NCBI GenBank assembly: GCA_947258495.1 | Contig: CAMYIN010000097.1 | Coordinates: 31,363 to 95,362, forward strand | Length of the DNA stretch: 64,000 nt | Direction of reading: 5' to 3' | Source of the DNA: an uncultured Gammaproteobacteria bacterium | GTDB lineage: Bacteria > Pseudomonadota > Gammaproteobacteria > Arenicellales > JAANXG01 | Part shown: positions 55,273 to 63,513 of the stretch, piece by piece | How positions within the stretch are numbered: position 1 is the first letter of the stretch | How the letters are laid out: the number at the start of each line of letters is the position of its first letter | Position numbers and translations under genes: made by a program | Notes under the pieces: model-generated | What the model saw: only the letters and a program-made list of their open reading frames with translations | Database searches by the model: none | What the model was told of the DNA's origin: nothing

Positions 55273-56361
55273 ATGGGCGCCCTGCACGATACCGTTGCGA
55301 CCAAATACTGGCACGTCCTCGACGACGGTCGCGTTCAATGCGACCTCTGCCCGCGCTATTGCCGCCTGCGTGAAGGTCAGCGTGGACTGTGTTTCGTCCG
55401 CATGCGCCAGAACGACCAGATCGTGCTCACCACCTACGGCCGATCCAGCGGTTTTTGCGTAGATCCGATAGAAAAGAAGCCGCTCAATCACTTCCTCCCG
55501 GGCACCAGCGTGCTGTCCTTCGGCACCGCCGGATGCAACCTGGCGTGTAAGTTCTGTCAGAACTGGGATATCAGCAAGTCGCGGGAAATCGATACTTTGG
55601 CGGACAGCGCGTCACCGGGGCGCATCGCCGACGTCGCTCGGGAACTGGGTTGCCACAGCGTTGCCTTCACCTACAACGACCCGGTTATCTTCCACGAATA
55701 CGCCGTTGACATCGCCCGGGCCTGCCGGGAGCAAAGCATCAAGTCCGTAGCGGTCACGGCCGGTTACGTCTGCTCCGAACCGCGCCGGGAATTCTACCGA
55801 TACATGGACGCCGCCGATGTCGATTTGAAGGCGTTCACGGAGACGTTCTACAAGAAGATCTGCGGCGGTTCCCTGGCGCGGGTGCTGGAAACGCTGGAGC
55901 ATATCAAGCACGAAACCGATGTCTGGCTGGAGCTGACGACGTTACTGATACCGGGAGAGAACGATTCCTCGGCCGAGATCGAGTCGATGACGCAGTGGGT
56001 GGTGAGTCGTCTGGGTGCGGACGTGCCCATGCATTTCACCGCCTTCCATCCCGACTGGAAGATGCGCGACAAGCCGCCGACGCCTCCCGCAACGCTGACC
56101 CGGGCCCGCGAGATCGCGATGAAAAACGGGGTACGCTACGCGTATACGGGAAACGTCCACGACGAAGCCGGGGGCAGCACCTACTGCCACCACTGCGGCG
56201 TCAAGCTTATCGGACGCGACTGGTACGAGCTGCACGAGTGGCACCTGGACGACAACGGCCATTGCCGCAGTTGCGGCACGCGGTGTGCCGGGGTGTTCCA
56301 TGGGCCGCCCGGTGCGTGGGGTCGGCGCCGCATGCCGGTACGTTTGGGCGTGACGGCGTGA
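55273..56361 (+). CDS. AmmeMemoRadiSam system radical SAM enzyme
   Basis: About 362 residues from the ATG at 55273; the frame is open upstream into the intergenic region without protein-like sequence. The radical SAM cluster motif is CNLACKFC (Cys88, 92, 95). An N-terminal Cys set (23, 26, 30, 40; CDLCPRYC) and a C-terminal zinc-ribbon-like set (Cys305, 308, 331, 334; CHHCG and CRSCG) may bind extra metal. This is the AmmeMemoRadiSam radical SAM family. The substrate and product are unknown; with MEMO1/AMMECR1 it probably modifies a biomolecule. Confidence 0.93.
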   Translation: MGALHDTVATKYWHVLDDGRVQCDLCPRYCRLREGQRGLCFVRMRQNDQIVLTTYGRSSGFCVDPIEKKPLNHFLPGTSVLSFGTAGCNLACKFCQNWDISKSREIDTLADSASPGRIADVARELGCHSVAFTYNDPVIFHEYAVDIARACREQSIKSVAVTAGYVCSEPRREFYRYMDAADVDLKAFTETFYKKICGGSLARVLETLEHIKHETDVWLELTTLLIPGENDSSAEIESMTQWVVSRLGADVPMHFTAFHPDWKMRDKPPTPPATLTRAREIAMKNGVRYAYTGNVHDEAGGSTYCHHCGVKLIGRDWYELHEWHLDDNGHCRSCGTRCAGVFHGPPGAWGRRRMPVRLGVTA

Positions 56362-56579
56362 AGCGATAGCGCCGGTGCTGCTTGTGCGGTCCCGCTTCCG
56401 GCGTCCGCTGTGGGCGACCAGCCGTCATCCTGCGGGTCGGACACGTTTACTGTGTGCTCGGTGGCGGAACCGTCGATGCTCTGGTTGGCGGCTTGCGCGC
56501 GGATCGTCTGCCGGCATGGACGACGGCGTCTGTTCTCGGCAACGGCTAAGTTCCTATTGTCAAACTGGAGGTTTTTTCA

Positions 56580-56981
56580 ATGACAGGTCCAAGCTACGGC
56601 TTCACCGTAGAGGTTAAGGGCGCCTTCGACGAAGTCGTCTCACGCGTCACCGAAGAACTGGCAAATGAAGGATTCGGTGTGTTGACCGAGATCGACGTGC
56701 AGGCGACCCTGAAGAAGAAATTGGGGATCGACAAGGACCCCTACGTAATCCTCGGCGCGTGTAATCCGCCGCTGGCGAATCGGGCATTGACTGCGGATCC
56801 GGATATCGGTCTGCTGCTTCTCTGCAACGTCGTCGTGCGGGAGGAGAACGGGACCGTAACAGTCGCGTTCATGGACCCGGAGGCGGTACTCGGGATCGTT
56901 CAAAGGGCGGAAATGGCGGATCTAGGGAGAGAGGTGCGGGCCCGTCTGGAACGGGTGCGCGACGCTCTCGGTTCCGGGTGA
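56580..56981 (+). CDS. DUF302 family protein
   Basis: The 133-residue protein matches DUF302: SYGFTVEVKGAFDEVVSRVTEELANEGFGVLTEIDVQATLKKKLG-type start and PYVILGACNPPLANRAL core, then LLLLCNVVVREENGTVTVAF. A cysteine in GACNPP is conserved in the family. GGAGG is 9-10 bases before the ATG. The function is unknown; DUF302 often accompanies sulfur or redox genes. It follows the radical SAM gene by 218 bases. Confidence 0.9.
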   Translation: MTGPSYGFTVEVKGAFDEVVSRVTEELANEGFGVLTEIDVQATLKKKLGIDKDPYVILGACNPPLANRALTADPDIGLLLLCNVVVREENGTVTVAFMDPEAVLGIVQRAEMADLGREVRARLERVRDALGSG

Positions 56982-57125
56982 CGTATTGCGTTGCCCGCCG
57001 ATCGCCCTGGCGTTTTACCGAGAATCGGGAGATCGCGCCGTCCTGATCACCGACCGGTGTCGCCGCGCGCCGATCCCCTGCGTCGCCGCCGCGGTGCCGC
57101 CGCCATCGTCCCGGGGACACGGTAA

Positions 57126-57977
57126 ATGTCCGTTCACGATTTCATTTTGAGCAACGAGGGGGCCATCCGGATCGGGTTTTTCGTCGGCGTGTTCGTGCTG
57201 ATGGCGTCCTGGGAGATCGCCGCGCCGCGCAGGGCCTTGACGGTCGCAAAATTGCGCCGCTGGGCGAGCAACATCGGAATCGTCGTCTTCAATACGCTGC
57301 TTTTGCGGCTGATCTTTCCCGCCGCGGCGGTGGGCGCGGCGATCTTCGCGGCCGAACACGGTTGGGGCGTGCTGAACCACCTATCGCTTCCGTACCCGGT
57401 AGCGTTCGCGGTGTCCGTCCTGATCCTGGACCTGGTGGTGTATCTCCAGCACGTGATGTTTCACGCGGTGCCCGCGTTTTGGCGCCTGCATCGCACCCAC
57501 CACGCCGATCTGGACTTCGATGTCACCACCGGATCGCGCTTCCATCCCATCGAGATCCTGCTTTCGATGTGCATCAAATTCGGCGTGATTTTCGCGCTCG
57601 GTCCGCCGCTGTTGGCGGTACTGATGTTCGAAGTGCTGCTCAACGCCACCGCCATGTTCAACCACTCCAACGTGGCGATACCGGTAACCCTGGACAGATG
57701 GCTGCGATGGCTCGTGGTGACGCCGGACATGCATCGTGTGCACCACTCGATCCGACGGCACGAAACCAACAGCAACTTCGGTTTCAATCTGCCGTGGTGG
57801 GATCGGCTGTTCGGTACCTACCGGGATCAGCCGGAGGACGGTCATGCCGGCATGACCATCGGCATCGACGATTTGCGGGACGTGACGGTCTGCGTAGATC
57901 TGCCCGGGATGTTGTCGATTCCGTTCAGGCGCGGCAGCGGCCGCTACCCGATTGGTCACGGACCCAGGTCTTCGTGA
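57126..57977 (+). CDS. Sterol desaturase/fatty acid hydroxylase superfamily protein
   Basis: The 283-residue membrane di-iron protein has about four helices and the superfamily's His clusters: QHVMFHAVPAFWRLHRTHHAD (HxxxH and HxxHH) and a distal HRVHHS, plus NHSN. It may hydroxylate or desaturate a lipid or carotenoid. It starts a new plus-strand run after DUF302. Substrate unknown. Confidence 0.88.
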   Translation: MSVHDFILSNEGAIRIGFFVGVFVLMASWEIAAPRRALTVAKLRRWASNIGIVVFNTLLLRLIFPAAAVGAAIFAAEHGWGVLNHLSLPYPVAFAVSVLILDLVVYLQHVMFHAVPAFWRLHRTHHADLDFDVTTGSRFHPIEILLSMCIKFGVIFALGPPLLAVLMFEVLLNATAMFNHSNVAIPVTLDRWLRWLVVTPDMHRVHHSIRRHETNSNFGFNLPWWDRLFGTYRDQPEDGHAGMTIGIDDLRDVTVCVDLPGMLSIPFRRGSGRYPIGHGPRSS

Positions 57978-58016
57978 GCGCGCACCCGCCGCGCGCGCCA
58001 ACACGCTGCACCGGTT

Positions 58017-58646
58017 CTACGCCGAGACCTTGGGGTTGAGGCTGTACGTTCCGGTGACGCTCGCCTTGGCGAGGACGTGGCCCTCGATGGCGGTCAAGAC
58101 GTCGGCGCCGGTAAATGCGCCCTCCACCGCGCAGCGCTCGACGTCCAGCGCGTACACGCCGAATACGTATCGGTGTTTAATGGCGTCGTTCCAGGGTGGG
58201 CACGGTCCGTCGTAGCCGAAATATTGACCCTTCATGTCGGCGTCGCCTTCGAACCAGTCGGTGTAGTTGTTCAGCCCCCGGCGCGCGCCGCCCGGTCCCG
58301 GGACCTGGTCTTTTCCGCGTACGCTGACGCCCTCGGAATCCTCGCCGGCCTCGATCTGTCGCAGCGAGGCCGGGATGTCGACCAGCACCCAGTGAAAGAA
58401 ATCCACCCGGGGCAGATCCGCCGGCACGGTGCGGCCTTCCTTGTTGACATCGTTCGGCCTGCTGGGTACGTCGGGATCGTGGCAGATCAGCGCGAACGAC
58501 CGTGTCCCCGGAGGGACGTCGTCCCATCGCAAGTGTGGGTTGCGGTTCGTCGACAGACCCGCATGGGAAGCTGGGTCGGGCCGGCAGAAAGCGAATTCGC
58601 TGTCGATGGGACCGCCGTCGCGGAAACTGTCGCTGCTGAGCTGCAT
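58017..58646 (-). CDS. PEBP-like (YbhB/YbcL Raf-inhibitor-like) protein
   Basis: The 209-residue protein has PEBP motifs: FALICHDPDVPS, FFHWVLVDIP and the C-terminal YDGPCPP...HRYVFGVYALD. It lacks a signal peptide. Bacterial PEBP-like proteins bind phosphate-bearing ligands, with roles unknown. It is longer than E. coli YbhB by an insertion around residues 105-140 (EAGEDSEGVSVRG...GARRGLNN). Convergent with the desaturase-like gene. Confidence 0.92.
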   Translation of the reverse strand: MQLSSDSFRDGGPIDSEFAFCRPDPASHAGLSTNRNPHLRWDDVPPGTRSFALICHDPDVPSRPNDVNKEGRTVPADLPRVDFFHWVLVDIPASLRQIEAGEDSEGVSVRGKDQVPGPGGARRGLNNYTDWFEGDADMKGQYFGYDGPCPPWNDAIKHRYVFGVYALDVERCAVEGAFTGADVLTAIEGHVLAKASVTGTYSLNPKVSA

Positions 58647-58706
58647 GTGTGCCTCCTTATTGTGGGTGTCGTGTCGGTTCTGTGTCGCCGCTGCGCGGGT
58701 GATGTG

Positions 58707-61298
58707 TCAAGTGCCCCGCTCCCGCCGGTCGCCGCCCTGGACCTCGTTTCCGTCGCCCTCCGCTCCGCTGTCCGCCGGGCGGCGAATGCGGGTGATCTTT
58801 TCGCGTTCAGCGGACAACGCCGCCGAGGTTCCGGTCTGCGCCCAGTCGGCGGCGTTTCCGATATCGCGGATGTGAACATCCCGTTGCGGAAAGGGAATTT
58901 CAATGCCTGCGGCGTCAAACGTCTTTTTGATGGCGAAGCGCATTTCGCTGGCGATGCGCAGACGTTGATCTATGTCGCGTATGTAAAATCGCAACTCGAA
59001 GTCCAAAGAGCTGTTCCCGAAGTCCTTAAAGATCACATGAGGCGCGGGTTTGCGCATTACATCGGCATGTTCGTCCGCGCATTCGAGCAGCAGGTCGCGT
59101 ACCTGTTCCGGATTGGATCCGTAGGAAACCCCGACGGCGATAACTACGCGCCCCACGGAGTTGCGATGCATCCAGTTCATGACTTCCGCTGTCACCAGGT
59201 TGCTGTTCGGGACGATCAAGGATGCGTTGTCGAAGGTCTGGATTTCCGTGGCGATAACGTTAATCCGCTTGACGTAACCCTCGTTGCCGCCGACTACGAT
59301 CCAGTCGCCGGCTTTGATCGGTCGTTGAATGAGCAAAATCAGCCCCGACACGAAATTATTGACCGCATGCTGTAGACCGAAACCTATACCGACCGACAAC
59401 GCACCGAAGATAATTGCGAGTTCGCTGAGGTTCAGCCCGAGCATGGAGAAAGTGATCAGCGCGGCCAGCACGATACCGACATAACCGACGCCCGACGTCA
59501 GCGCATCGCGTACGCCGATGTCCAGATTCGTTTGTACTAGAACGCGGCTCGACAACAGGCGCTGAATCATGCGGACGCCGATAAGCAGTAGCACGAAGAC
59601 GAGAACGGCGATGCCGATGTTGATCAGGGAGAACTCGAAACTGCCGAGCTTGGTACCGTAGATCAGGTTTGTGAATCTCGGTTTCAATTCCGCCCACGAC
59701 ATTCCCCAAATCAATAGCGACAGCACCAGTATCGACAAAACCAGCAGCGTGTCGGCGAACAGACCGATCCAAAACACCAGGCGTGCACTGCCGGTGTCGT
59801 CGAGCGCCACACGTCTACGTACCCATGAACCAAACGCGTTGCTGTCCGACGTCGCTTCGCGTATCCCCATCGATACGATTCCATGGATCAGCCAGGCGAT
59901 TGCGAGCAGTGCGAGCGTCCAAAATATGCGTTTCGTGACGAACAGGCCGAAATTGAGATAGCCGATGACGCCGACCACCATGCCGACGATCAAGCCCAGC
60001 CGGGCGAGATTGAAGATTGTTCGGAAGATCAACCCTGGAGGCCGCTCGGGGTTCGACTCGTCGCGCGTATCGACGAAACGCCAGTTGCCCGGACGCAGCA
60101 GTTTCAGCAGCAGCACGCCGATGACGAGCAACGCCACCGTGGAGACGACGGCGGACAGTTCATTCGGCGCCTGCGCTTCGGATAAGCGGCTGACGAGCAG
60201 CGGTTCGCGTATGTCGATGCCGCTGATTGCCATGATCACATGCACCAACAGCCCGGTTCCGGCGAGTATTCGCAGGCTGCGGTCGAGCCTTACCGCCGCT
60301 TTGTCGGTGAATTGCGTGATACGCCAGCGCGATTGGTGCGGGGCGAGGGTAACCGCGGATAATCCGGTGATGATCACGAACTGCAGCGCCGCCACCGTAA
60401 GTCTGTCGGTGATGGTTCGAAAGTCGTGATCCAGCGCGATCACGGACAATGCGATGACCCTCAGCAGCAGGATCGCGACCACCGGAAGAACGATGCGCGC
60501 GGCGCTCTCCATGAAGGTGGCGACGAACTTCTGGTGCGACGTGGGAGCGTCGATGCCGGGTTTGCGTCCGTATCGATCGAGAATCCAATAGCGACCGATC
60601 CACCAGGCGCTGAAAGTGACGACCAGCACCAGGATCAATATCGTGAAGCGGGCGCTGCGGTCCTGCGCAAAGTCTTTCTGCGACCACCACTCCGACGCCG
60701 AACGCGAGAGATCGTCGAGACGTTGCGGAGTCTGCCCCATCGCTTGCGCTAGGATCGTCGGGGAAAAAGCGGAAGGTGAGCGCTGGCTGAGGACACGCGC
60801 GACGGTCCCGTATTCGACTTCGGCGACCCGCTGCAGCAGGTCGTTGACACGCGCCAGCACGACGTTGCTCTGCTTGATCTGACTGTCGAAGCGGGCCAGC
60901 TCGTGGTTGATGGCGGCTCGCCGCGCGGCAACGTCGTCGGCTTCCGGCGGCGCGCCCTCGCCGGGCGCCGGGCCCAAGGCGTTCAGCAGCTTCTGCTGCC
61001 GGCCGTACTCGAGCCTGGCCCGATCGCGCAGTTCCAGCGCCGACTCCCGCACCACCTGGATGCTTTCCAGCAGCAGACGGATTTCCTGCCTGCCGAGACT
61101 CGGCTGGCGAAGGATGCGTTCACCGGACTCGAGGGTGGCGTTCCAACGGTTGAGCAGGTCCTCAAAAGAGGAGTCGGGACTCGTGTCCGGCGCCGCCCGG
61201 GACGCCGTCGCGAAAGCCGTCGCCACCCACAGGAGACAGCACAAGAGGTATCGAATCGTCGTGCGCGGGTCGTTCTTCGTCACCGGCTCGCCCATCAT
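58707..61298 (-). CDS. Large MscS-type mechanosensitive channel
   Basis: The 863-residue protein has a signal peptide (about 10-36), a periplasmic coiled-coil domain (about 40-200), some 8-11 membrane helices, and a C-terminal MscS core (about 590-800) with the pore helix LSELAIIFGALSVGIGFGLQ and GDWIVVGGNEGYVKRINVIATEIQTFDNAS. This layout resembles the larger MscK/YbiO class. It releases osmolytes on membrane stretch. The C-terminal tail is charged and variable. Confidence 0.93.
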   Translation of the reverse strand: MMGEPVTKNDPRTTIRYLLCCLLWVATAFATASRAAPDTSPDSSFEDLLNRWNATLESGERILRQPSLGRQEIRLLLESIQVVRESALELRDRARLEYGRQQKLLNALGPAPGEGAPPEADDVAARRAAINHELARFDSQIKQSNVVLARVNDLLQRVAEVEYGTVARVLSQRSPSAFSPTILAQAMGQTPQRLDDLSRSASEWWSQKDFAQDRSARFTILILVLVVTFSAWWIGRYWILDRYGRKPGIDAPTSHQKFVATFMESAARIVLPVVAILLLRVIALSVIALDHDFRTITDRLTVAALQFVIITGLSAVTLAPHQSRWRITQFTDKAAVRLDRSLRILAGTGLLVHVIMAISGIDIREPLLVSRLSEAQAPNELSAVVSTVALLVIGVLLLKLLRPGNWRFVDTRDESNPERPPGLIFRTIFNLARLGLIVGMVVGVIGYLNFGLFVTKRIFWTLALLAIAWLIHGIVSMGIREATSDSNAFGSWVRRRVALDDTGSARLVFWIGLFADTLLVLSILVLSLLIWGMSWAELKPRFTNLIYGTKLGSFEFSLINIGIAVLVFVLLLIGVRMIQRLLSSRVLVQTNLDIGVRDALTSGVGYVGIVLAALITFSMLGLNLSELAIIFGALSVGIGFGLQHAVNNFVSGLILLIQRPIKAGDWIVVGGNEGYVKRINVIATEIQTFDNASLIVPNSNLVTAEVMNWMHRNSVGRVVIAVGVSYGSNPEQVRDLLLECADEHADVMRKPAPHVIFKDFGNSSLDFELRFYIRDIDQRLRIASEMRFAIKKTFDAAGIEIPFPQRDVHIRDIGNAADWAQTGTSAALSAEREKITRIRRPADSGAEGDGNEVQGGDRRERGT

Positions 61299-61406
61299 GG
61301 CGTTATTTTAACCCTTCTGAACGGGAATGATCGGAGAGAGGTTGATCTGCCCGGAATGGCGTGTCAACCTTAAGAATATGGGCACGATAGGCCGGAATTA
61401 CGGGTC

Positions 61407-61877
61407 GTGAGTCTGATCGCCGAAGCGGGGGTACTCGGGAAGATTCCGATGTTCGCCAATCTGCCCTCGGCCAAGCTGAAGTTGTTGGCGTTTACCAGCG
61501 ATGCGGTCACGTTCAAAGACGGTGAGGCGCTGTTCCACGAAGGCGATCAATCGGATTGCGCCTATGTGGTCCTCGAAGGTGAGGTCGAAGTGTTGACCCA
61601 TAGCGACGGCAACGAACCGAGCTTTGTGCTTGGAGAGAACGAACTCATCGGCGAGATGGGTATCCTGAATAAGGCGCCGCGATCGGCGACGATTCGGGCG
61701 CGGGGTAACGTCCGCGTGCTTCGATTGACGGCGGAAACCCTGCTGAAACTGATATCCGAAAACTCCGAGATCGCGCTCGACATAATGCGTCTGCTGAGTG
61801 ATCGTCTGGCAAAGACGCTGCACAAGTACGAAGAAGCCCTTGCCGCGCTGAGAAAATACCAGCAGGGCGATACCTAA
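61407..61877 (+). CDS. Cyclic nucleotide-binding domain protein
   Basis: The 156-residue GTG-started protein is a single CNB domain (FANLPSAKLKLLAFTSDAV, FHEGDQSDCAYVVLEGEVEV, the phosphate-binding cassette IGEMGILNKAPRSATIRA) with a short helical tail. The cassette Glu and Arg (GEMG..RSAT) are present, so it should bind a cyclic nucleotide. There is no HTH domain. It may work as a stand-alone receiver. It is convergent with a nucleotidyl cyclase gene at 61937. Confidence 0.93.
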   Translation: MSLIAEAGVLGKIPMFANLPSAKLKLLAFTSDAVTFKDGEALFHEGDQSDCAYVVLEGEVEVLTHSDGNEPSFVLGENELIGEMGILNKAPRSATIRARGNVRVLRLTAETLLKLISENSEIALDIMRLLSDRLAKTLHKYEEALAALRKYQQGDT

Positions 61878-61889
61878 CTGCCGGCAGGA

Positions 61890-61924
61890 TACCGGTACCG
61901 GGGAAGGGGTTTTCCCGTACCGGC
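61890..61924. terminator. Imperfect hairpin between convergent genes
   Basis: CGGTACCGGGGAA and TTTTCCCGTACCG pair around a short G-rich loop with one bulge. It sits between the cNMP-binding and cyclase genes. No T-tract follows, so its terminator role is uncertain. Confidence 0.4.
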
Positions 61925-61936
61925 GCTCAGCGGCAG

Positions 61937-63286
61937 CTAAACACCCGAGTCGGCGTCGATATCCACGGTGTAGATCGTGGTGTTGGCCTTCCTTCCTCGA
62001 ACCTGCACGTCCCCGATTTTTCGAAATGGGAAGCGCGCCGGACCGGCGAGTCGGTAGGTGTTTTCCGATAACAGGATCTGGGTTCCGTATTCCTTGTTCA
62101 GCTGTTCCAATCTCGCCGCCAGGTTCACATCGTCACCCAGAACGGTATAACTCAACCTGTCCATGGTGCCCACCAGGCCACCCACAACGACGCCGGTATT
62201 GATGCCAATGCGGGAATGCAGGCTCAGTCCGGCGCCGAAGGTTCGGTCCCGCAGCACCTGTTGGATGCTGATCGCGGCGCTGACGGCTTTTGCCGCGTGC
62301 GCGGCATCGGCCTGGGGCAGGTTGAAGCTCGCGAGAATGGCGTCGCCTTGAAACTGGTTGACGACGCCGCCGAATCGTTCGATGGGTTCGACCACCGCGG
62401 TCCAGAATTCGTTGAGCGCGGTGATCAATTCGCTGGGAGACATGTTTTCGGAGATGGTCGTGAATCCCTCCACGTCCGCGAACAGGACGGTGGTCTCACG
62501 CACCTCGCCCTCCCCCGCGGTCATCACGTGGTCGGATGTCTTGACCTGGCGTGCGATCTGGTCGGGAACGAAGCGCGACAGGTCACGCGCCGCCGCGCTC
62601 TCGACGACCGACTGCACCAGCAGTCCACGGGCCCTGTAAAGGGCGATGGCAAGTATGGTCGTCACCATGAGGATGGAGATCACTTTATCGAACTCCGCGC
62701 CTAGCAACACACTGTTGGACGTCATGTATTCGATGTAATCCCGAGTCACCATGTCCCCTCTGTCGTTCGACTGGACCACGTACCACACCATCAGAAGCCA
62801 GCCCAGGGCGGCCACGATACCGGCGATGGCGACAAATCTCGCCTCAAAGCGCAACGCCCGCAGCGAGATGAATATGAAGACATAGAGCAAGGTGGGCGCC
62901 TTCAGGTAAAACGACGGCGGCTGGTCGTACTGCACGTGAAACGTCCATATCAATCCGAACAACAACGCGATGTCGACCACGACCGAGAGATAGAGCAGCC
63001 AATCGGGCATGCTTCTGTTGTGCGCCAGGACAAGGCGCATGACGGTAAATAGAAAATAGGCGCTCAAGACCCACGGGACCGGGGCGAATTCTACATCCGC
63101 GCTGAAGGTCTTTGGTGCGAGGGTGTAGAGAACGGCGAATACACTGACGACACCGAGCTGGATCCAGCCAATCAGGACCTCGCTCGTGTCCTGCTGCGTG
63201 CGAATCGCGCGAAGCACGCGCGGTGGCAGCCGCGTCTCACGGTTGCGCGCCGCGGCGGAGATAAAACTGCGTAGGTTGTCCAGCAT
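61937..63286 (-). CDS. Membrane class III adenylate/guanylate cyclase
   Basis: About 449 residues from the ATG at 63286 with an AGGG before it; an upstream ATG at 63352 adds 22 unlikely residues. Five to six N-terminal helices (about 40-240) precede a class III catalytic domain (about 265-445). Metal-binding Asp residues are in LFADVEGFT and FQGDAI; ribose Asn and transition-state Arg are in GDDVNLAARLE. The substrate-specifying position has Gln (VNQFQGD) where adenylate cyclases usually have Lys. It faces the cNMP-binding gene tail to tail. Confidence 0.92.
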   Translation of the reverse strand: MLDNLRSFISAAARNRETRLPPRVLRAIRTQQDTSEVLIGWIQLGVVSVFAVLYTLAPKTFSADVEFAPVPWVLSAYFLFTVMRLVLAHNRSMPDWLLYLSVVVDIALLFGLIWTFHVQYDQPPSFYLKAPTLLYVFIFISLRALRFEARFVAIAGIVAALGWLLMVWYVVQSNDRGDMVTRDYIEYMTSNSVLLGAEFDKVISILMVTTILAIALYRARGLLVQSVVESAAARDLSRFVPDQIARQVKTSDHVMTAGEGEVRETTVLFADVEGFTTISENMSPSELITALNEFWTAVVEPIERFGGVVNQFQGDAILASFNLPQADAAHAAKAVSAAISIQQVLRDRTFGAGLSLHSRIGINTGVVVGGLVGTMDRLSYTVLGDDVNLAARLEQLNKEYGTQILLSENTYRLAGPARFPFRKIGDVQVRGRKANTTIYTVDIDADSGV

Positions 63287-63513
63287 ATCGGTGACCCTGG
63301 CGGATTTCAGTGTAAAAACCGGTCGTCGATAGTAATAGACCGTTCGACGCAACCAAAGTTGGGCCGGATTTTCTCGCCGCCTCGCGCGGCCTGCCGCCGC
63401 GCGAGCCTCCTCCGGGGGCGGGCGATGGGAGAAAAATGCGTCCGGGGGGGATGGTGCGCCGGATCAATTCGCCATGTACTATTCGCCTACAGGACAGCAC
63501 GGGGAGATCCATC

